A stretch of 64,000 nt of DNA. Source: Coriaria nepalensis. Taxonomy: Eukaryota; Streptophyta; Magnoliopsida; Cucurbitales; Coriariaceae. The DNA is taken from positions 8,594,501 through 8,658,500 of the forward strand of contig CP114500.1 in the NCBI GenBank assembly GCA_027186245.1. Direction: 5' to 3'. A program made the translations under genes and the position numbers. Of this stretch, positions 10,421 through 22,749 are shown one piece after another. The notes under the pieces were generated by a model. The model was not told the DNA's origin. It did not search any database and saw nothing but the letters and a program-made list of their open reading frames with translations. How positions within the stretch are numbered: the first letter of the stretch is position 1; each line of letters opens with the position of its first letter.

Positions 10421-10801
10421 ATGGCTACAACTACTTACACTAACCAACATTCATCTCAAAGATCATTACCCATGGTCTTGTCTCTAGTTTCTGCAGTGGT
10501 TCTCTCACCATTATACATCACTAGGAAGCGAGAATCGCGGTACTATGAGACACAGTGGAGCTCTGGATTTGTGCTTCCAATGTTTCTTCTCGGGCTTATA
10601 ATCGCCATTAGAACGACTTCTTCATCTCCTTGCTCATCTTCGGATAACCCGATGCGATCGAGAGGTGCTTTACTTTTCTCTTCGGACCCGTCACGGGTGC
10701 ATAAAATGGGGACCTCAAGTTGGGGACTTGCCGGGATTTTGATCATGCTTATGCTTGTGCTTTCTTGGCAAAACTCTATTCATGATTTTCTATGGAGATA
10801 G
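10421..10801 (+). CDS. Small plant membrane protein of unknown function
   Basis: Single-exon gene for 126 residues. The frame is open upstream, but the ATG at 10421 sits in an excellent context (gccATGGCT) and gives a sensible N-terminus, so it is preferred. Seen: three hydrophobic segments, at about residues 16-31 (MVLSLVSAVVLSPLYI), 45-60 (SGFVLPMFLLGLIIAI) and 103-117 (GLAGILIMLMLVLSW), separated by basic or Ser-rich loops (TRKRESRYY, TTSSSPCSSS). The last is followed by a short polar tail ending FLWR. No catalytic motif or known domain is recognised. Membrane topology is inferred. Similar short proteins exist in other eudicots as far as I recall, but none has an assigned role that I can name. 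It starts just upstream (head-to-head) of the hydrolase relic. Confidence 0.7.
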   Translation: MATTTYTNQHSSQRSLPMVLSLVSAVVLSPLYITRKRESRYYETQWSSGFVLPMFLLGLIIAIRTTSSSPCSSSDNPMRSRGALLFSSDPSRVHKMGTSSWGLAGILIMLMLVLSWQNSIHDFLWR

Positions 10802-11117
10802 AAGAAAAAACACAGACCTCTGTTTTCTTCTTTAGAACTTGAATTGAGTGCTTTATCTTTCGATATTATTAGTTTATCTCAAGTAATAAAAGTTCAGATG
10901 GCTCAAAATCGCCCAAGGTGTAAGTTCATCAGTGACTAAGAATGATAAATTCCTGAAAAAAATTGCACAAGAGTAATTTAACAAGGAGATACATTTTTCC
11001 ACCTTTTTATTTTTTTACCTAAAAGCTAAAAACCAAGGAGATTTCTATTACATATATTTAGCAGAATGTACAAGAACTAATTAATCATCATCAAAGTGAG
11101 CAGAAGAGGAATGGTTA
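10802..11117. other. Convergent 3' regions of the membrane protein and RSH genes
   Basis: About 316 bases between two stop codons of converging genes, with a possible polyadenylation motif aataaa near 10883. No gene seen. Confidence 0.6.
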
Positions 11118-13841
11118 TCATCTCCAACTGGACATGGTGGTCGGGGCATGTGGGGCTGGGCTTGGAACAGTTAGGCCTCGATTGTACATGCGTTGGATTT
11201 CTTCCCGGTATTCTGTTAGAGATTTGTCGGGTATTGCTGGAGTTAGCTCCACAACATCACCCATCTTCAGCATGCATTTAGTATCACTCACCGGCTCATG
11301 GTTTAGCCTCGGCCTCAAATCTTCCTTCATTGGAAACCCATAGTGCGCCAACCTTGAGCTTCCTCTTCCAGCCCTTTGTAATAGATCTACAATAGTCGAG
11401 TTTGCAGAAAACTCCTGTACCGACATCTGCACAAAAAACACTCATTTTAAAATCTCTTAACCCAAAATTAACACGAGTACTACTTCCAAGATTAAAGGGA
11501 AAAGGCAGACAGACCTTATCATTCTCGATTACAATGACAAAAACAGGTTCATCTTGGCCGGAACAAGGTTTATAATTGTAAGGGCAATCTTCAGAATGAA
11601 AAGGGAACTTGCAACTGGGTTTGATGGAGTCGATGAAACCAACGGAAGAAGGTTGATCTTTTCTCATAGTCTCGCATTGCCAAGTGACGACCCATCGGGC
11701 CCACTCAACCATCTGAAGGACAAATGAGGAGTGCTTAACGTCTCCCTCCTTGTACCTCCAATGAGCAGCAAACCCAAACTCGGCTTGCAAATGCATCTCC
11801 TTTGTTCGGATTTGAACCTCTAGAGGGAACATCTTTTCACCCATCACAACCGTGTGTAGTGATTGATACCTAGAAAAGAATCGATCAAGTAAAAGTCAGA
11901 AAGGACAAAAGATGTTAGATGGGTGATAAATCCGGAACTTTCTTGAGTGAAATAATTACCCATTGAACTTCGGGTGATTTATATAGTCCTTGAGCTTTCC
12001 AGGTACTTCAGACCACAATTTATGAACAACTTCTAATGCAGTGTAGCAGTCTTTCTCGTCTTCAACTATTAGTCTTAGGCCGTGAATATCATGGATTTCA
12101 TCTGTGCTCAATTTCTTCCTGCAAGGAAGTAAAAAGTAAAAAATTTAGTGCAAGGATTACGTTACGATAAATATAAAATAGATCGAAAAAGGAGGAGCTT
12201 TACTTGGACATTTTGCGGTAAATACTATACAAGCTCTTGTGCCTTCCGGACAAGAGATGGTAAGAAACACCTTTCTTCTTAAGAGCCCGCTCTAATTTCT
12301 CAATTGCAGAAGTGATCATTTCCTCATCAAATGACTCCACAAGCTTAGAGGAAAGGTCCTTGTGCTCTTCTGGGTAAAGATGCTTAAAGCAAAGATTCTC
12401 AAGCTGCTCTTTCCAAGTAAAGATCCCTAACCGATTTGCTAAAGGCGCAAAAATCTCTAACGTCTCCTTAGCAAATCGTTTCCCCTTCTCCAGAGGCAGT
12501 GCATCAAGAGTTGTCATATTATGCAATCTATCCGCCAATTTTATGAGAACAGCCCTCGCATCTACCATGGCTAAGAACATAGTATGAAAACGATCCGCTT
12601 CAATCATTTTGCTTGCCATATTGTTTTCTCGAGCAAGCTTGCTTAGATGACTCAGCTTTGACACCTAAGCAAAAATGTCGGTCAAATCTCAGACATAGGT
12701 GAAAGACCCAACTGAATTGAAACAAAATCTCATTCTGATCTTATACTAAAAGTCCAGTTTCAGAAATCCAATTTAGTAGCTAAAGTTGATAGTTCCTAAT
12801 CATTTACAAGAACTACATTTATGAAGCAAGCTTACTGCTTTGACTAAATCGGCAACTCCAGGTCCAAAAGTGGAGAGAATGTAATCATAGCCCATAAAGG
12901 AATCATCTAGTGTGTCGTGAAGAAGCCCGGCTGCAACTACGGTTGGGTTAGCACCTATCAACGCAAGCAAAACTGCAGTTTCCACACAATGCTGTAGATA
13001 CGGATCGCCACTTGCTCGCATCTGACAAAACAAAATAACAAGCTTTAAACCACTGCATAAAGGGAAAGATTAAAAAAAAAAAAAATTCAGATCAAATTAT
13101 GTTTTAACACACCTGTCCTCTATGGGCTTTCTCTGCTTCATAGAAAGCTTTGATCACTACATCTTCATAGAAGATTTTGTGCCTCAATTGCGCGTTTTGG
13201 AGCAAATCTTTCGCATACGGCTTGGGATTTGATTCAATTAAACCATCCTCCATATCGAAAGGTAGTAATTCATCCACAGAGGAAGAATCTTTACACACCT
13301 CAAAGCTTGGAGAATCATAATCCACGGAAGAGGAGGAGCCCACTAATGCATTCCTAACGAACCCGTTGAAAATCCCATTGGACCCACCTCGAATGCTCAA
13401 ATCGTTGCCGGTCCTTTCCCGTCCGTTCCATATCGGATGGCTTCTTGCTGCCGTGGAAGAACTAGTAGAGCTACCAGAACAAGAGACCGGACCATGAAAG
13501 ACTGAAACAGGGCTCTGGTCTCTGTTTATTAGTGATGAAGAAGAAGATCCAATGAATTTATTACTCGGCGAGTAACGAAAAGAGCTGCTCAGTTCCTTCA
13601 TTTCATCACCTCCTCTGTCCTCTCCACCGCCTGCGGCGTGGTGCCGGACCGACGCCGGCGAGGAGGACGAAGAGAAGAGGCAGGTCAGCCCACCGACAAC
13701 CGGTTTCTGCGATGTTGAGGCTTGAGAAGACGTAGAGGAAGATCTAGAGCTTACCTCGAAATCATAAGAGGTCGGGTAAGGTGTTGAGCAGAAACTGCTC
13801 GGTGGGCTCGCGTATAAATACGCCATGGTCGGAACCGCCAT
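11118..13841 (-). CDS. RSH2: Chloroplast RelA/SpoT homologue, RSH2/RSH3 type, (p)ppGpp synthetase/hydrolase
   Basis: Six exons: 13841-13113, 13021-12836, 12664-12204, 12118-11960, 11869-11515, 11426-11118, totalling 732 residues. Seen: a Ser/Thr-rich plastid-targeting N-terminus starting [16 protein letters not shown] as in RSH2/RSH3; an HD hydrolase domain with His near 254 and H278-D279 (LLHDTLDD); and a synthetase domain with [43 protein letters not shown] and [10 protein letters not shown]. The C-terminus is short and lacks the long regulatory TGS-ACT arm of bacterial RelA. Known: RSH2/3 are the main plastid (p)ppGpp synthetases, and the alarmone restrains plastid transcription and translation. 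Which of RSH2 or RSH3 is orthologous cannot be settled here. The frame is open 16 codons upstream but only with GTG, so the ATG at 13841 is chosen. It is transcribed away from exportin-T. Confidence 0.93.
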
Positions 13842-14943
13842 GGATTTTCCGCAATCAAGTCCTGTTATAATAAATCCGCCCGATTTCACGGAAATTTAGC
13901 AACTTTCTGAACGACCCAGCTGGAGAAGAGTACCCAGAAGCTTATTATTTCACAGAAATGGCCTGGAATTGGAAAAGGAATAAAGGGCCCTTTTTTCTTT
14001 CTTTTCTTTTCTTTTATACTATAATTAGAAGGAGAAAGCAGTTAAGCAAGTGAGCTACAATTTGTACAGATTTATATATACGGAACAGAGGAGGAAGAAA
14101 CTTCAGCAGAATTTGGAGTATGGCTGCCCGAAAATGTTGAAGAGAGAGAGAGTCAAACACGCAAGGAGTGAGAGAGAGCCGAAGCAGGAAGAATCTCTTT
14201 GTTTTTTTATTTGAGTTGTTATGTGCATTCTGGTTCATAGAATAGCGGCCAAGCAAAGGCACTGTGAAATGACAGAATTGACCCCCTTTCGAGATGTGTT
14301 TGCAATCACCGTACGGTGCATGAACACGTAAACAAGCGTTTAAAGGGTCCCGCGACAGAGATAGTACTATTTCAACTTTGGCCCCCCCTATAAAGTTTAA
14401 AAAATTAAATTATGGTCCATTAATGTAGATTCAATCCATTTCAGTCCTAATTAACCAAGACATATATCTGGCTGGGTTCCCTGTATTTCGTCAAAACGCA
14501 ATATATCTATATAAATTCAAATTAGTAGAGTCTTTTATGGAGTGATGAACTAAATTTAAAATTCAATCCTGTCTAATATTACTATTAATATTCCACTATA
14601 TAAAAATAATAATAATAAGCAACATGGCATCGTCATAACCAACTAAACATTTTAATTTTAGAATAAAAATAAAAATTATTAAAATTGAAATCGGAATCGA
14701 AACCGGAATCGAAACCGGAACCGATAATATTACTTAAACTCTAATCGTCACCAACTCAATTGAAGTAATTTAGAACGTGTGGAGAAAAACTAAATTAATA
14801 ATATAAAGCTCCGATCACTTAGATTCACCGCTAATTAATGAATCACGTTAGAGAGCGATGTCTTCACTAATCTAAACACAAGCCTCTGGAAGAAAGTTTT
14901 TTTTTTTTTTTTTTTTTTTTCTTTTTCCCAGTTTGTAACTGGG

Positions 14944-14949
14944 CACGTG
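14944..14949. promoter_or_regulatory. G-box CACGTG in the RSH/exportin-T promoter region
   Basis: cacgtg inside gggcacgtggcgcacg, an ABRE/G-box-like context, 1.1 kb from both start codons. A second copy lies at 15601-15606. Regulation by bZIP/bHLH factors is inference only. Confidence 0.3.
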
Positions 14950-15600
14950 GCGCACGCCATGCACGACCAGCTAAGACATCGTCATCAACTACATGTTGCG
15001 GCCTAGCGGGCAACGCCTAACATCATGTACGACGAGTCGTTAACGCATTGAGAACGTAATTTTCTGATCGTTGTGCCGACTGTCGACCTTAAGGATCAAC
15101 CATTGCCAGACAGAGAGCTCCGTTAAATTTGACGGTCATTAAATATTTCATGAGTCAATGATCTCGTTGACTATTGTTCGGTTGTTGTACCAGACAACAG
15201 CCTAGCCGAGCCAAGGACAGAAGTCAAACTATAGGTAGGTGGGTGGAATACTGTTGTATACTTGTATCTAACGCAGCCCGTAAAAAATTTGAACTGGGCT
15301 GTGATGGTATATTCTCAATTCTGTGGATGAGGCCATCCGGCCCAGTCCCATCTTAAGAAGAAACCCGCCAATTAAGGCAGAGGCGGGTAATTTGATAATT
15401 TTGGGCGGGTTTTGTTTGGGCCCTTTGCGCGCCAACCCAACAACTTCCACACTCCATAGTCCATAAATATTTATTTAAATAATAAAGATTATCCTTCTTA
15501 TTATTAATCTAAGGTTCGGTCTTCACACGAATATCTCCTACGTGGCGCATCTCTATTCGTCATCATTCAGCCACCAATTTTTTCACGAATTAAAGGCATA

Positions 15601-15606
15601 CACGTG
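15601..15606. promoter_or_regulatory. Second G-box CACGTG, about 400 bases before exportin-T
   Basis: cacgtg within acacgtgtcac, about 409 bases upstream of the exportin-T start codon. Motif match only. Confidence 0.3.
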
Positions 15607-16009
15607 TCACTTTATTTTCAGTGCAAACAAATCAGCAATTAACAATTCTGATTGAAAAAGGGCAAGCCGAGAACATTCATTAGAGATTCAGCAGTAAAGG
15701 CCGAGGGTGTTTTGGTAATAAGAGGTGTAAATCTTGATTAAGGCAACCGTCTCTGTAAAAACTAACCTATAAAATGTCGAACCGAGGACCAAGAACAAAC
15801 CCTAGCCTTAATCACCCCACACGGTACGATAAACCCTTGTTCTAATTTCTAACTGGCATTATAAAGATCTTGGGAACTGATCTGAATCGATAAAGTGAGG
15901 GGAAGGCTCAAGCCTTTCGATCTCAATCTGTATCTAGGAACGGGAAAAGGAGACGGACTTATTGAAGAGGATTTGTTCAGGGATTCGTATATAGTGGAAG
16001 GTATCGCCA

Positions 16010-19000
16010 ATGGATGATCTGGAGAAAGCAATACTTTTCATGTTTGATGAAGTCGGAAACGTTGATTCAGAGTTGAAGGTGAAAGCTAAAGAATACGGTG
16101 ACAAAATCAAGGAAGAAGCGACGATAAGCAGTATTTGTATCGAGAAACTGTGTTTTTCAAACCTCGTTCAGGTTCAGTTTTGGTGTTTACAGACCCTTCA
16201 CGATGTAATTCGCGGTCGTTACTCGTCGATGAGTCTAGATGAGAAGTACTTCATTCGGAAATCGGTGTTTTCCATTGTGTGTTTGGAAGGAATCGACGAG
16301 AAGAAAGCTGTTAGGGTTTTAGACGGCCCTTCATTTATAAAGAACAAGCTAGCTCAAGTTATGGTTACTTTGATTTATCTCGAGTATCCATTAATTTGGA
16401 CCTCAGTCTTTCTCGATTTTCTATCTCATTTGAACAAAGGTGTAGCTGTGATTGATATGTTCTGCCGGGTCTTGAATGCTTTAGACGATGAAGTGATTAG
16501 TTTGGATTATCCTAGAATAAATGAAGAAATGTCAGTGGCAGGGCAGATAAAAGATGCAATGAGGCAGCAAAGCGTAGCTTCAATAGCTGGGGCATGGTTC
16601 GATATCGTGTCTGTATATAAGAATTCCGATCATGAAATATGTTCCAGTGTGTTAGATTCAATGAGGAGATACATTTCTTGGATCGACATTGGATTGATTG
16701 TGAACGATAAGTTTATCCCTTTGTTGTTTGAGTTCATTTTGGTTGATGGATTTTCGGAACAACTCCGTGGTTCTGCTGCAGGGTGTGTACTAGCGGTCGT
16801 TTCTAAGAGAATGGATCATCAATCGAAACTATCTTTGTTGCAGAGTCTTCAAATTAGCCAGGTCTTTAGGCTGGTAGGTGAAGATAGGGATTCAGAGTTG
16901 GTATCTAAGGTTGCTGCATTGCTTACTGGATATGCAGTTGAGGTTCTAGAATGCTTTAAAAGGTTAAATTCCGAGGAGGCGAGGAGCATTTCCATGGAGC
17001 TTTTGAATGAGGTTCTGCCCTCTGTTTTCTATGTGATGCAGAATTGTGAGTTGGACTCTGCTTTTAGTATTTTGCAGTTTCTCTCTTGTTATGTTGCCTC
17101 CATGAAGAGCTTCTCTCCATTGAGAGAGAAACAACTTCTTCATGTGGGCCAGATATTAGAAGTGATCCGTGGACAAATACAATATGATTCAGTTTATAGG
17201 CATAATCTTGATATCTTGGATAAGATTGGGAGAGAAGAGGAAGATAGGATGGTGGAGTTTAGAAAAGATTTGATTGTGCTTCTAAGAAGTGTTGGCCGTG
17301 TAGCACCTGAGGTCACTCAGATGTTTATCAAAAACTCATTATCCGGTGCTGTTTCATCTTCTTCAGATACGAATGTTGAAAAGGTTGAGGCTTCACTATC
17401 TCTTTTCTTTGCGTATGGAGAGTCTGTTAGTGATGAGGCTATGAGGACTGGGAGTGGACTATTGAGCGAGTTGGTGACGATGCTTTTATCAACTCGGTTT
17501 CCCTGTCATGCAAATAGGCTAGTTGCACTAGTTTATTTGGAGACGGTTACAAGATACATTAAGTTTGTTCAGGAACATTCCCAATATATTCCAGCTGTCC
17601 TGGCTGCCTTTCTTGATGAAAGAGGTATCCACCATCCAAACATCAATGTTAGCCGAAGGGCAAGTTATTTATTTATGAGAGTTGTAAAACTGCTCAGAGT
17701 GAAGCTTGTACCATTTATTGAGACAATATTGCAGGTAATATTCTTGTTTCCGTGAAAGTTTCTTTTTTGTTTCCTTTTAACTACTTGTTACTATTACTAG
17801 TACTCTCAGGCATTCATTCTTTCAACCCTTTAGGTTTCCCCTAGTGTTTTTCATATAGTTTGCCTTCCATTTTCTTGAAATTTCAGAGCCTGCAAGATAC
17901 AGTTGCCCGATTTACCAGCATGAACTATACATCAAAAGAGCTCTCAGGATTTGAAGATGGAAGTCACATTTTTGAGGTATTCATTTAGTTCTGAAGATGA
18001 TAAATGCCATTTCTAAGGTATGTTCTTTTGTTCTAATAGTTACTCCTGCTGTCGACAGGCCATTGGATTGCTTGTAGGGATGGAAGATGTGCCATTGGAA
18101 AAGCAAGCTGATTATCTATCTTCATTGCTCACTCCTCTTTGTCAGCAGGTTATTAATTTTCTATTTGCAACTATTTATTGTTCATAACTCGCTTGATGGG
18201 CAAATTTTAACACCATCATTCTTCAACCCAGGTTGAGGCATTACTAATGAATTCCAAAGCTTCGACTCTGGAAGAGACTTCTGAGAAAATTGCTATTATT
18301 CAGCAGATCATAATGGCAATTAATGCTCTCAGCAAGGTCTATTCTATTCTTAAGACTTCCATCGTTTTGTTTCTCTTATCCAACTTGATTTTCTTTATCT
18401 CTTTTCATTTGTTCCTTCCATTTTTATCACTTGGGGGAAAACATGTTTTAAGTATTATCTTCTTTGAGGATTGGCTTTTGTGCGATGTCTGGTTTTTAAA
18501 TTTTCTGGATGTAACCCAGGGATTTAGTGAGCGACTTGTAACTACAAGCCGTCCTCCAATAGGTCACATGTTCAAGCAGGTTGGTGTTTTCTTTTCCTTA
18601 TTTATTGTCTTGTTTTAATATTTTTACTTTCCAGTTTTCATAATTGATTAAAGCTTTTTAATCGATCAAAGAATATTGAAGTCTTGTGAATGCTAAACGT
18701 AGGATTTAGTATTAGTTTCTCAGTTTCTCCTCCCTGAAGTGAATTGTTCTTCTCATTCCCATCTTCTTCTTCTCATTCCCCTCTTCCCGATTTTTTGTTT
18801 TCTTTTTCGTCCTCCAGACATTGGATGTTCTGCTCCAAGTCCTTGCCGTATTTCCACAGATTGAGCCCTTGAGGTGTAAGGTATGTGGTGATATATGAAA
18901 ACTACTTTAGACATGTCAGTTTTCAACAGTACTAATCATCTAATGTTTTTTTCCTTATGATTTAGGTCACATCATTCATACATCGCATGGTGGATACTTT

Positions 19001-20780
19001 GGGAGCATCTGTATTTCCTTACCTTCCAAAGGCATTAGAGCAATTGCTTGTAGAAAGCGAGGTATTCAAGAAGTCCTACTTATTTTCACTTATCACTCAA
19101 TCTTTCCTGGGGTTTTAGAGTTATGGAGAAATCTTATTGTATTCAAACATGCATATTGATTTATCTGTAAAGTTGCTTTCTTGTGCAAGAAAAAAAGAAA
19201 AGTCACCATAATCTTTCTATACCAAATGCCACTACAGGGGCAGGAGATGAAATATAATTTTTGCAGTAACCTATACTTAAGTGCTGATCTCAGATTTTAA
19301 CTTACTGCAGCCAAAGGAGATGGCCAGCTTCCTTATATTGCTCGATCAATTAATTTGCAAGTTCAGTACCTTGGTCCATGACATTTTGGAGGATGTGTTT
19401 CCTGCAATTGCTGGTAGGATATTTGACATTATCCCAAGAGATGCGTTTCCTTCAGGACCTGGATCCAATAATGAGGTATGATAGTCCGATACAGAGTAAC
19501 TTACTGATGTTTTCTTTTCATCCTAATGTCAGACAAAATGAAACAGAATGTGTACAGAAATGCGACATTGGTATGAATGAGGTTTTCTAAATGTGCAACA
19601 CCTGGTTCTTAGTTGTATTTTTGTATGGAACATAATTTTCTGTCTGTAAATGTTGAACTCTTGCTTCATATAATTTGTAGTAACATAACTTTTTCTCTAC
19701 TCATGTAGGAAATCCGTGAGCTGCAAGAGCTTCAACGTGCGTTCTACACTTTTCTCCACGTGATAACTACACATGACCTCTCTACTGTATTCCTGTCCCC
19801 TAAAAGTAGAGGCTACCTTAAACCAATAATGGAGCTGCTTCTATATGCATCTTGTCATCACAAGGATATTCTTATCAGAAAGGTACTCTACAAATGAGAT
19901 CTCTTACTCTCACTATATAATTGGGATTTGTTGACTTATCCCTTTACTCGGCCTAATGATTATCTCCCTTAATCTAGGCATGTGTTCAGATATTTATTAG
20001 ATTAATCAAAGATTGGTGTGCCAGTCCTTATGGTGAAGAAAAGGTAATCTTGACTTCCCATCATCTTTCATTATGTTTTGGGGTGTGTTTTTCCTCTTAT
20101 CAAAATTTAAGGGTTATTTCTTCCCTTTCCAGGTACCAGGTTTTCAAAGCTTCATAGTTGAGGCTTTTGCAACCAACTGTTGTTTATATAGCGTTCTTGA
20201 CAAGTCGTTTGAGTTCCGTGATGCAAATACTGTAAGAATGCCTTTACTGTTATTTTTTTATTTGATAAAGTAGATATAGTGTCTTGGTGCTTCAACCAAT
20301 TCTGATACAGTAAACAGCTTATTTTGTTTGGAGAAATTGTGGTGGCCCAGAAGGTCATGTATGAGAAGTTTGGCAATGATTTTCTTGTGCATCTCCTTTC
20401 AAAAGGCTTTCCAGCTGCACATTGCCCCCAAGATATGATACAGCAATATTGTCAGAAATTGCAGGTATATTAGAGATTTACTGTATTTCTTTATTTGATG
20501 TCCTGAAATGGGCTTAGAGTTGGAAATAAAGGGTCCAATCACAATATGGGATGTCTTTAGGAATTGAAATTATCCAGACTCGAGATTCTGATAAAATCAG
20601 TATATTTCAGTTGGTGTTTTGCTATCTTCTTATTCATGCTCATTAGCACATCCATGATAATAGTAAATTCATTTATGTTCACCTGTTCAGGGAAGTGATG
20701 TGAAGACCTTGAAATCATATTACCGGTCTTTCATTGAGAATTTAAGACACCAACAGAACGGAAGCCTTGTTTTCAGATAG
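16010..20780 (+). CDS. PSD: Exportin-T (tRNA nuclear exporter), PAUSED type
   Basis: Thirteen exons, all GT-AG and in frame: 16010-17734, 17887-17976, 18059-18148, 18232-18336, 18520-18579, 18818-18880, 18966-19061, 19311-19475, 19709-19882, 19978-20043, 20133-20231, 20318-20464, 20691-20780. They give 989 residues against 988 for Arabidopsis PAUSED. Seen: MDDLEKAI start, VQVQFWCLQTLHDVI and the Exportin-1-like region around residues 95-250 (FIKNKLAQVMVTLIYLEYP), then helical HEAT-type repeats to the C-terminus ending in GSLVFR. Known: XPOT/PSD is a karyopherin-beta that carries mature tRNA through the nuclear pore with Ran-GTP; Arabidopsis mutants have delayed phase change. Every exon after the large first one is a multiple of three. 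A retroelement lies about 630 bases downstream on the opposite strand. Confidence 0.95.
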
Positions 20781-21407
20781 CATTTCCAGACAGAGGATAT
20801 GACTTCGTACGATGTTGTAATTCCAAACACTCTTTGTCTGTTGGTTGCTTTTTGGGGCCTGAAGTGTATGGAATCCAATTTTGTTTGCCAAAGGTACGGA
20901 AGATATTCTTGTCACATATTCTTAAAGAAAATCTTCTAAAAAATGCATATTTGAAATGAACTTGTATAATATTGCAGGTCCGTGCTGTATATATGTTTCA
21001 TGCGGTTACTTTGGGGAAGAGGTATATATACAAATTTTTGATTTTGTTATTATTCCTTGTTTTCCTTAGATGTAAATTATCGGGAGAGAAGTTGTCAAAT
21101 TCCAGAATATCAGTTGCATCCCATTTGAAAAGAGGGAAGCTACTTCCTGCTTTTATTAATTCATGTACATCCAGAATTTCATTTGTTCTTTTAAACATTT
21201 TAGATACCCGCAATCATCGAGGCTTTAAGTTTGTTTGTATGTACTTTCAATACAAAGCTAGCCTGTCTACTTTCAATCTCATATGATAATAGTACCTCTT
21301 CTCTACGATCATGGTATCAGTTTACTGTTTTTCAGGATAAGGACTCGGCTTAGGGCCTTAATTAGTTTTTAATTTTAGTTCTAATAGCAATTAACGTGGT
21401 CGATTCA
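20781..21407. other. Exportin-T 3' flank
   Basis: 3' UTR and spacer up to the retroelement LTR. An open frame at about 20972-21286 has no recognisable similarity. Nothing else seen. Confidence 0.5.
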
Positions 21408-21515
21408 AATTCAATTAGGATTGTAAACAACTTTTACTGTATCTAATGAACCATCTAACGGCTCAGGATCTCTTCCCACTTCTAATCATGACCCTCCATT
21501 AATCAACCGTTTCAA
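21408..21515 (-). repeat. 3' LTR of the gypsy element, internally deleted
   Basis: Both outer parts of the 5' LTR can be matched: gtaaacaactTttactgtat at one end and the block around gatctc.tccccacttctaatc.tgaccctc at the other. The roughly 300 bases that separate them in the 5' LTR are absent. A purine-rich tract (RC reads aaagagggga) precedes it, as expected for the polypurine tract. Confidence 0.7.
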
Positions 21516-22640
21516 TGGTCCCCTCTTTCAAAGCACCTTGCTCACAAGGTAAGGTTAGGGTAAGCTTCCTTCCGATGGTGCCAATTTTCCCACCTAGCTT
21601 CTTCACCCTTTGGCCATGCCATTTGATTAAAACCTCTGTAATTGCACGATTGTCCACCTCCGTCATCCTGCGTTGGAGAATTAGCTCGGGTTCACGGAAG
21701 AATTGACCTTTATCGTTGACAGGAGGTAAGCTGGGAATGGGGACGACGCCGGAGCCCAGCTTCTTCTTCAAGAGGCTGACATGGAAGACAGGATGAGCTC
21801 TGGAAGATGCTGGCAAATCCAGTTTGTATGCCACAACACCGATGCGATCCAGTATCTGAAGGGGTCCATAGAATCTAGGAGCTAATTTCTGGAACTTCCT
21901 TCGCACAATGGACTGCTGCTTGTAAGGTCGTAGCCTCAAATAAACCCAATCGCTGATGGCAAATTCACGGTCATAGCGTCCCAAATCCGCGTAGCGCGTC
22001 ATTCGTTGCTGAGCAAGTGTGAGATTTTCACGGAGGTCAGCCATCACAGATTCCCTTGTGACCAGTAAGTCATCAACAGCTTCGATTCTGGAGGTGCCAG
22101 AGATGTAATTAAGTAATCTAGGAGGAGGCAAGTGGTACAAAATTTCAAAAGGGGACTTCTTTGTGGCTTCATGATAATTGGTGTTATGCTAGAATTCCGC
22201 GAAAGGAATCCAGCAATCCTTGGGGCAGTCACTGCAGAAACATCGAAGGTAAGTCTCCAAGCACGTTCACAATTTCATTCTGGCCATCAGATTCAGGATG
22301 GTCAGCTGAGGAAAAATTGAGGGAAACTCCCATAAAATCAAACAGCGCCGGCCAAAAATGACTCATGAAAGTGGGATCTCTATCGGTGATGATCTTCTGT
22401 GGCAATCCATGGAGTTTGAACGCATTGGGCAGGAATACTCTAGCAACTCTAGAGGCAGTGTAGGGGTGAGATAAGGATATAAAGTGGCTATATTTGGAGC
22501 AACGATCAACTACAACTAGAATGACAGTGTAGCCATTGGATTTGGGGAGATTTCCATCCAAACCACTGTTGCAATTAGAAGAGGTTGGCGAAGACCACGA
22601 GGGTTGATATTCCTTCCAGCTTTTGGTTTTGCCCTTGGTT
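21516..22640 (-). pseudogene. Gypsy integrase core and chromodomain-like C-terminus, broken
   Basis: Remnant of the pol 3' end. The integrase catalytic core is visible around 22560-22230 (VVVDRCSKYSHFI, ITDRDPTFMSHFW and a following Glu region near SDGQNEIVN). Downstream at 22140-21560 are the integrase GPY/F-type segment (RPYKQQSIVRRKFQKLAPRFYGP is its region) and a chromodomain-like end. Frame changes occur near 22575, where a short piece before LPKSNGY is missing, near 22230, and close to the stop. The N-terminal zinc-binding part is gone, lost together with RNase H. Read on the minus strand only. Known role of an intact copy: joining element cDNA to host DNA. Confidence 0.8.
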
Positions 22641-22749
22641 AGTTAAGCTCCTTTAACTTGCTCTTCTGGCTGCTTATGGTGTCTTTACTCATTTCATTTC
22701 AGAGAACTTATAAGTTTAGTTAGTGTTAATGATCAAGGTTTTTGCTCTC

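Larger units (their letters stand above)
13842..16009. other. 2.2-kb divergent intergenic region between RSH and exportin-T
   Basis: Bidirectional promoter region. It contains a 22-base T run near 14898-14920, a GAAACCGGAATC-type short tandem repeat at about 14690-14722, and two CACGTG motifs. Open frames here are short and start mostly at non-ATG codons. No gene supported. Confidence 0.55.

Noticed and set aside
10238..10450. Candidate first exon of the hydrolase on the minus strand
   Set aside because: Its translation lacks the HG-x-G loop and any similarity to hydrolase N-termini, and it overlaps the start of the membrane protein gene.
13842..13889. N-terminal extension of the RSH protein
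   Set aside because: The upstream codon is GTG, not ATG; RSH2/3 relatives start at the equivalent of MAVPT.
20972..21286. Open frame downstream of exportin-T
   Set aside because: Compositionally biased, without recognisable homology, and mostly within the 3' flank.
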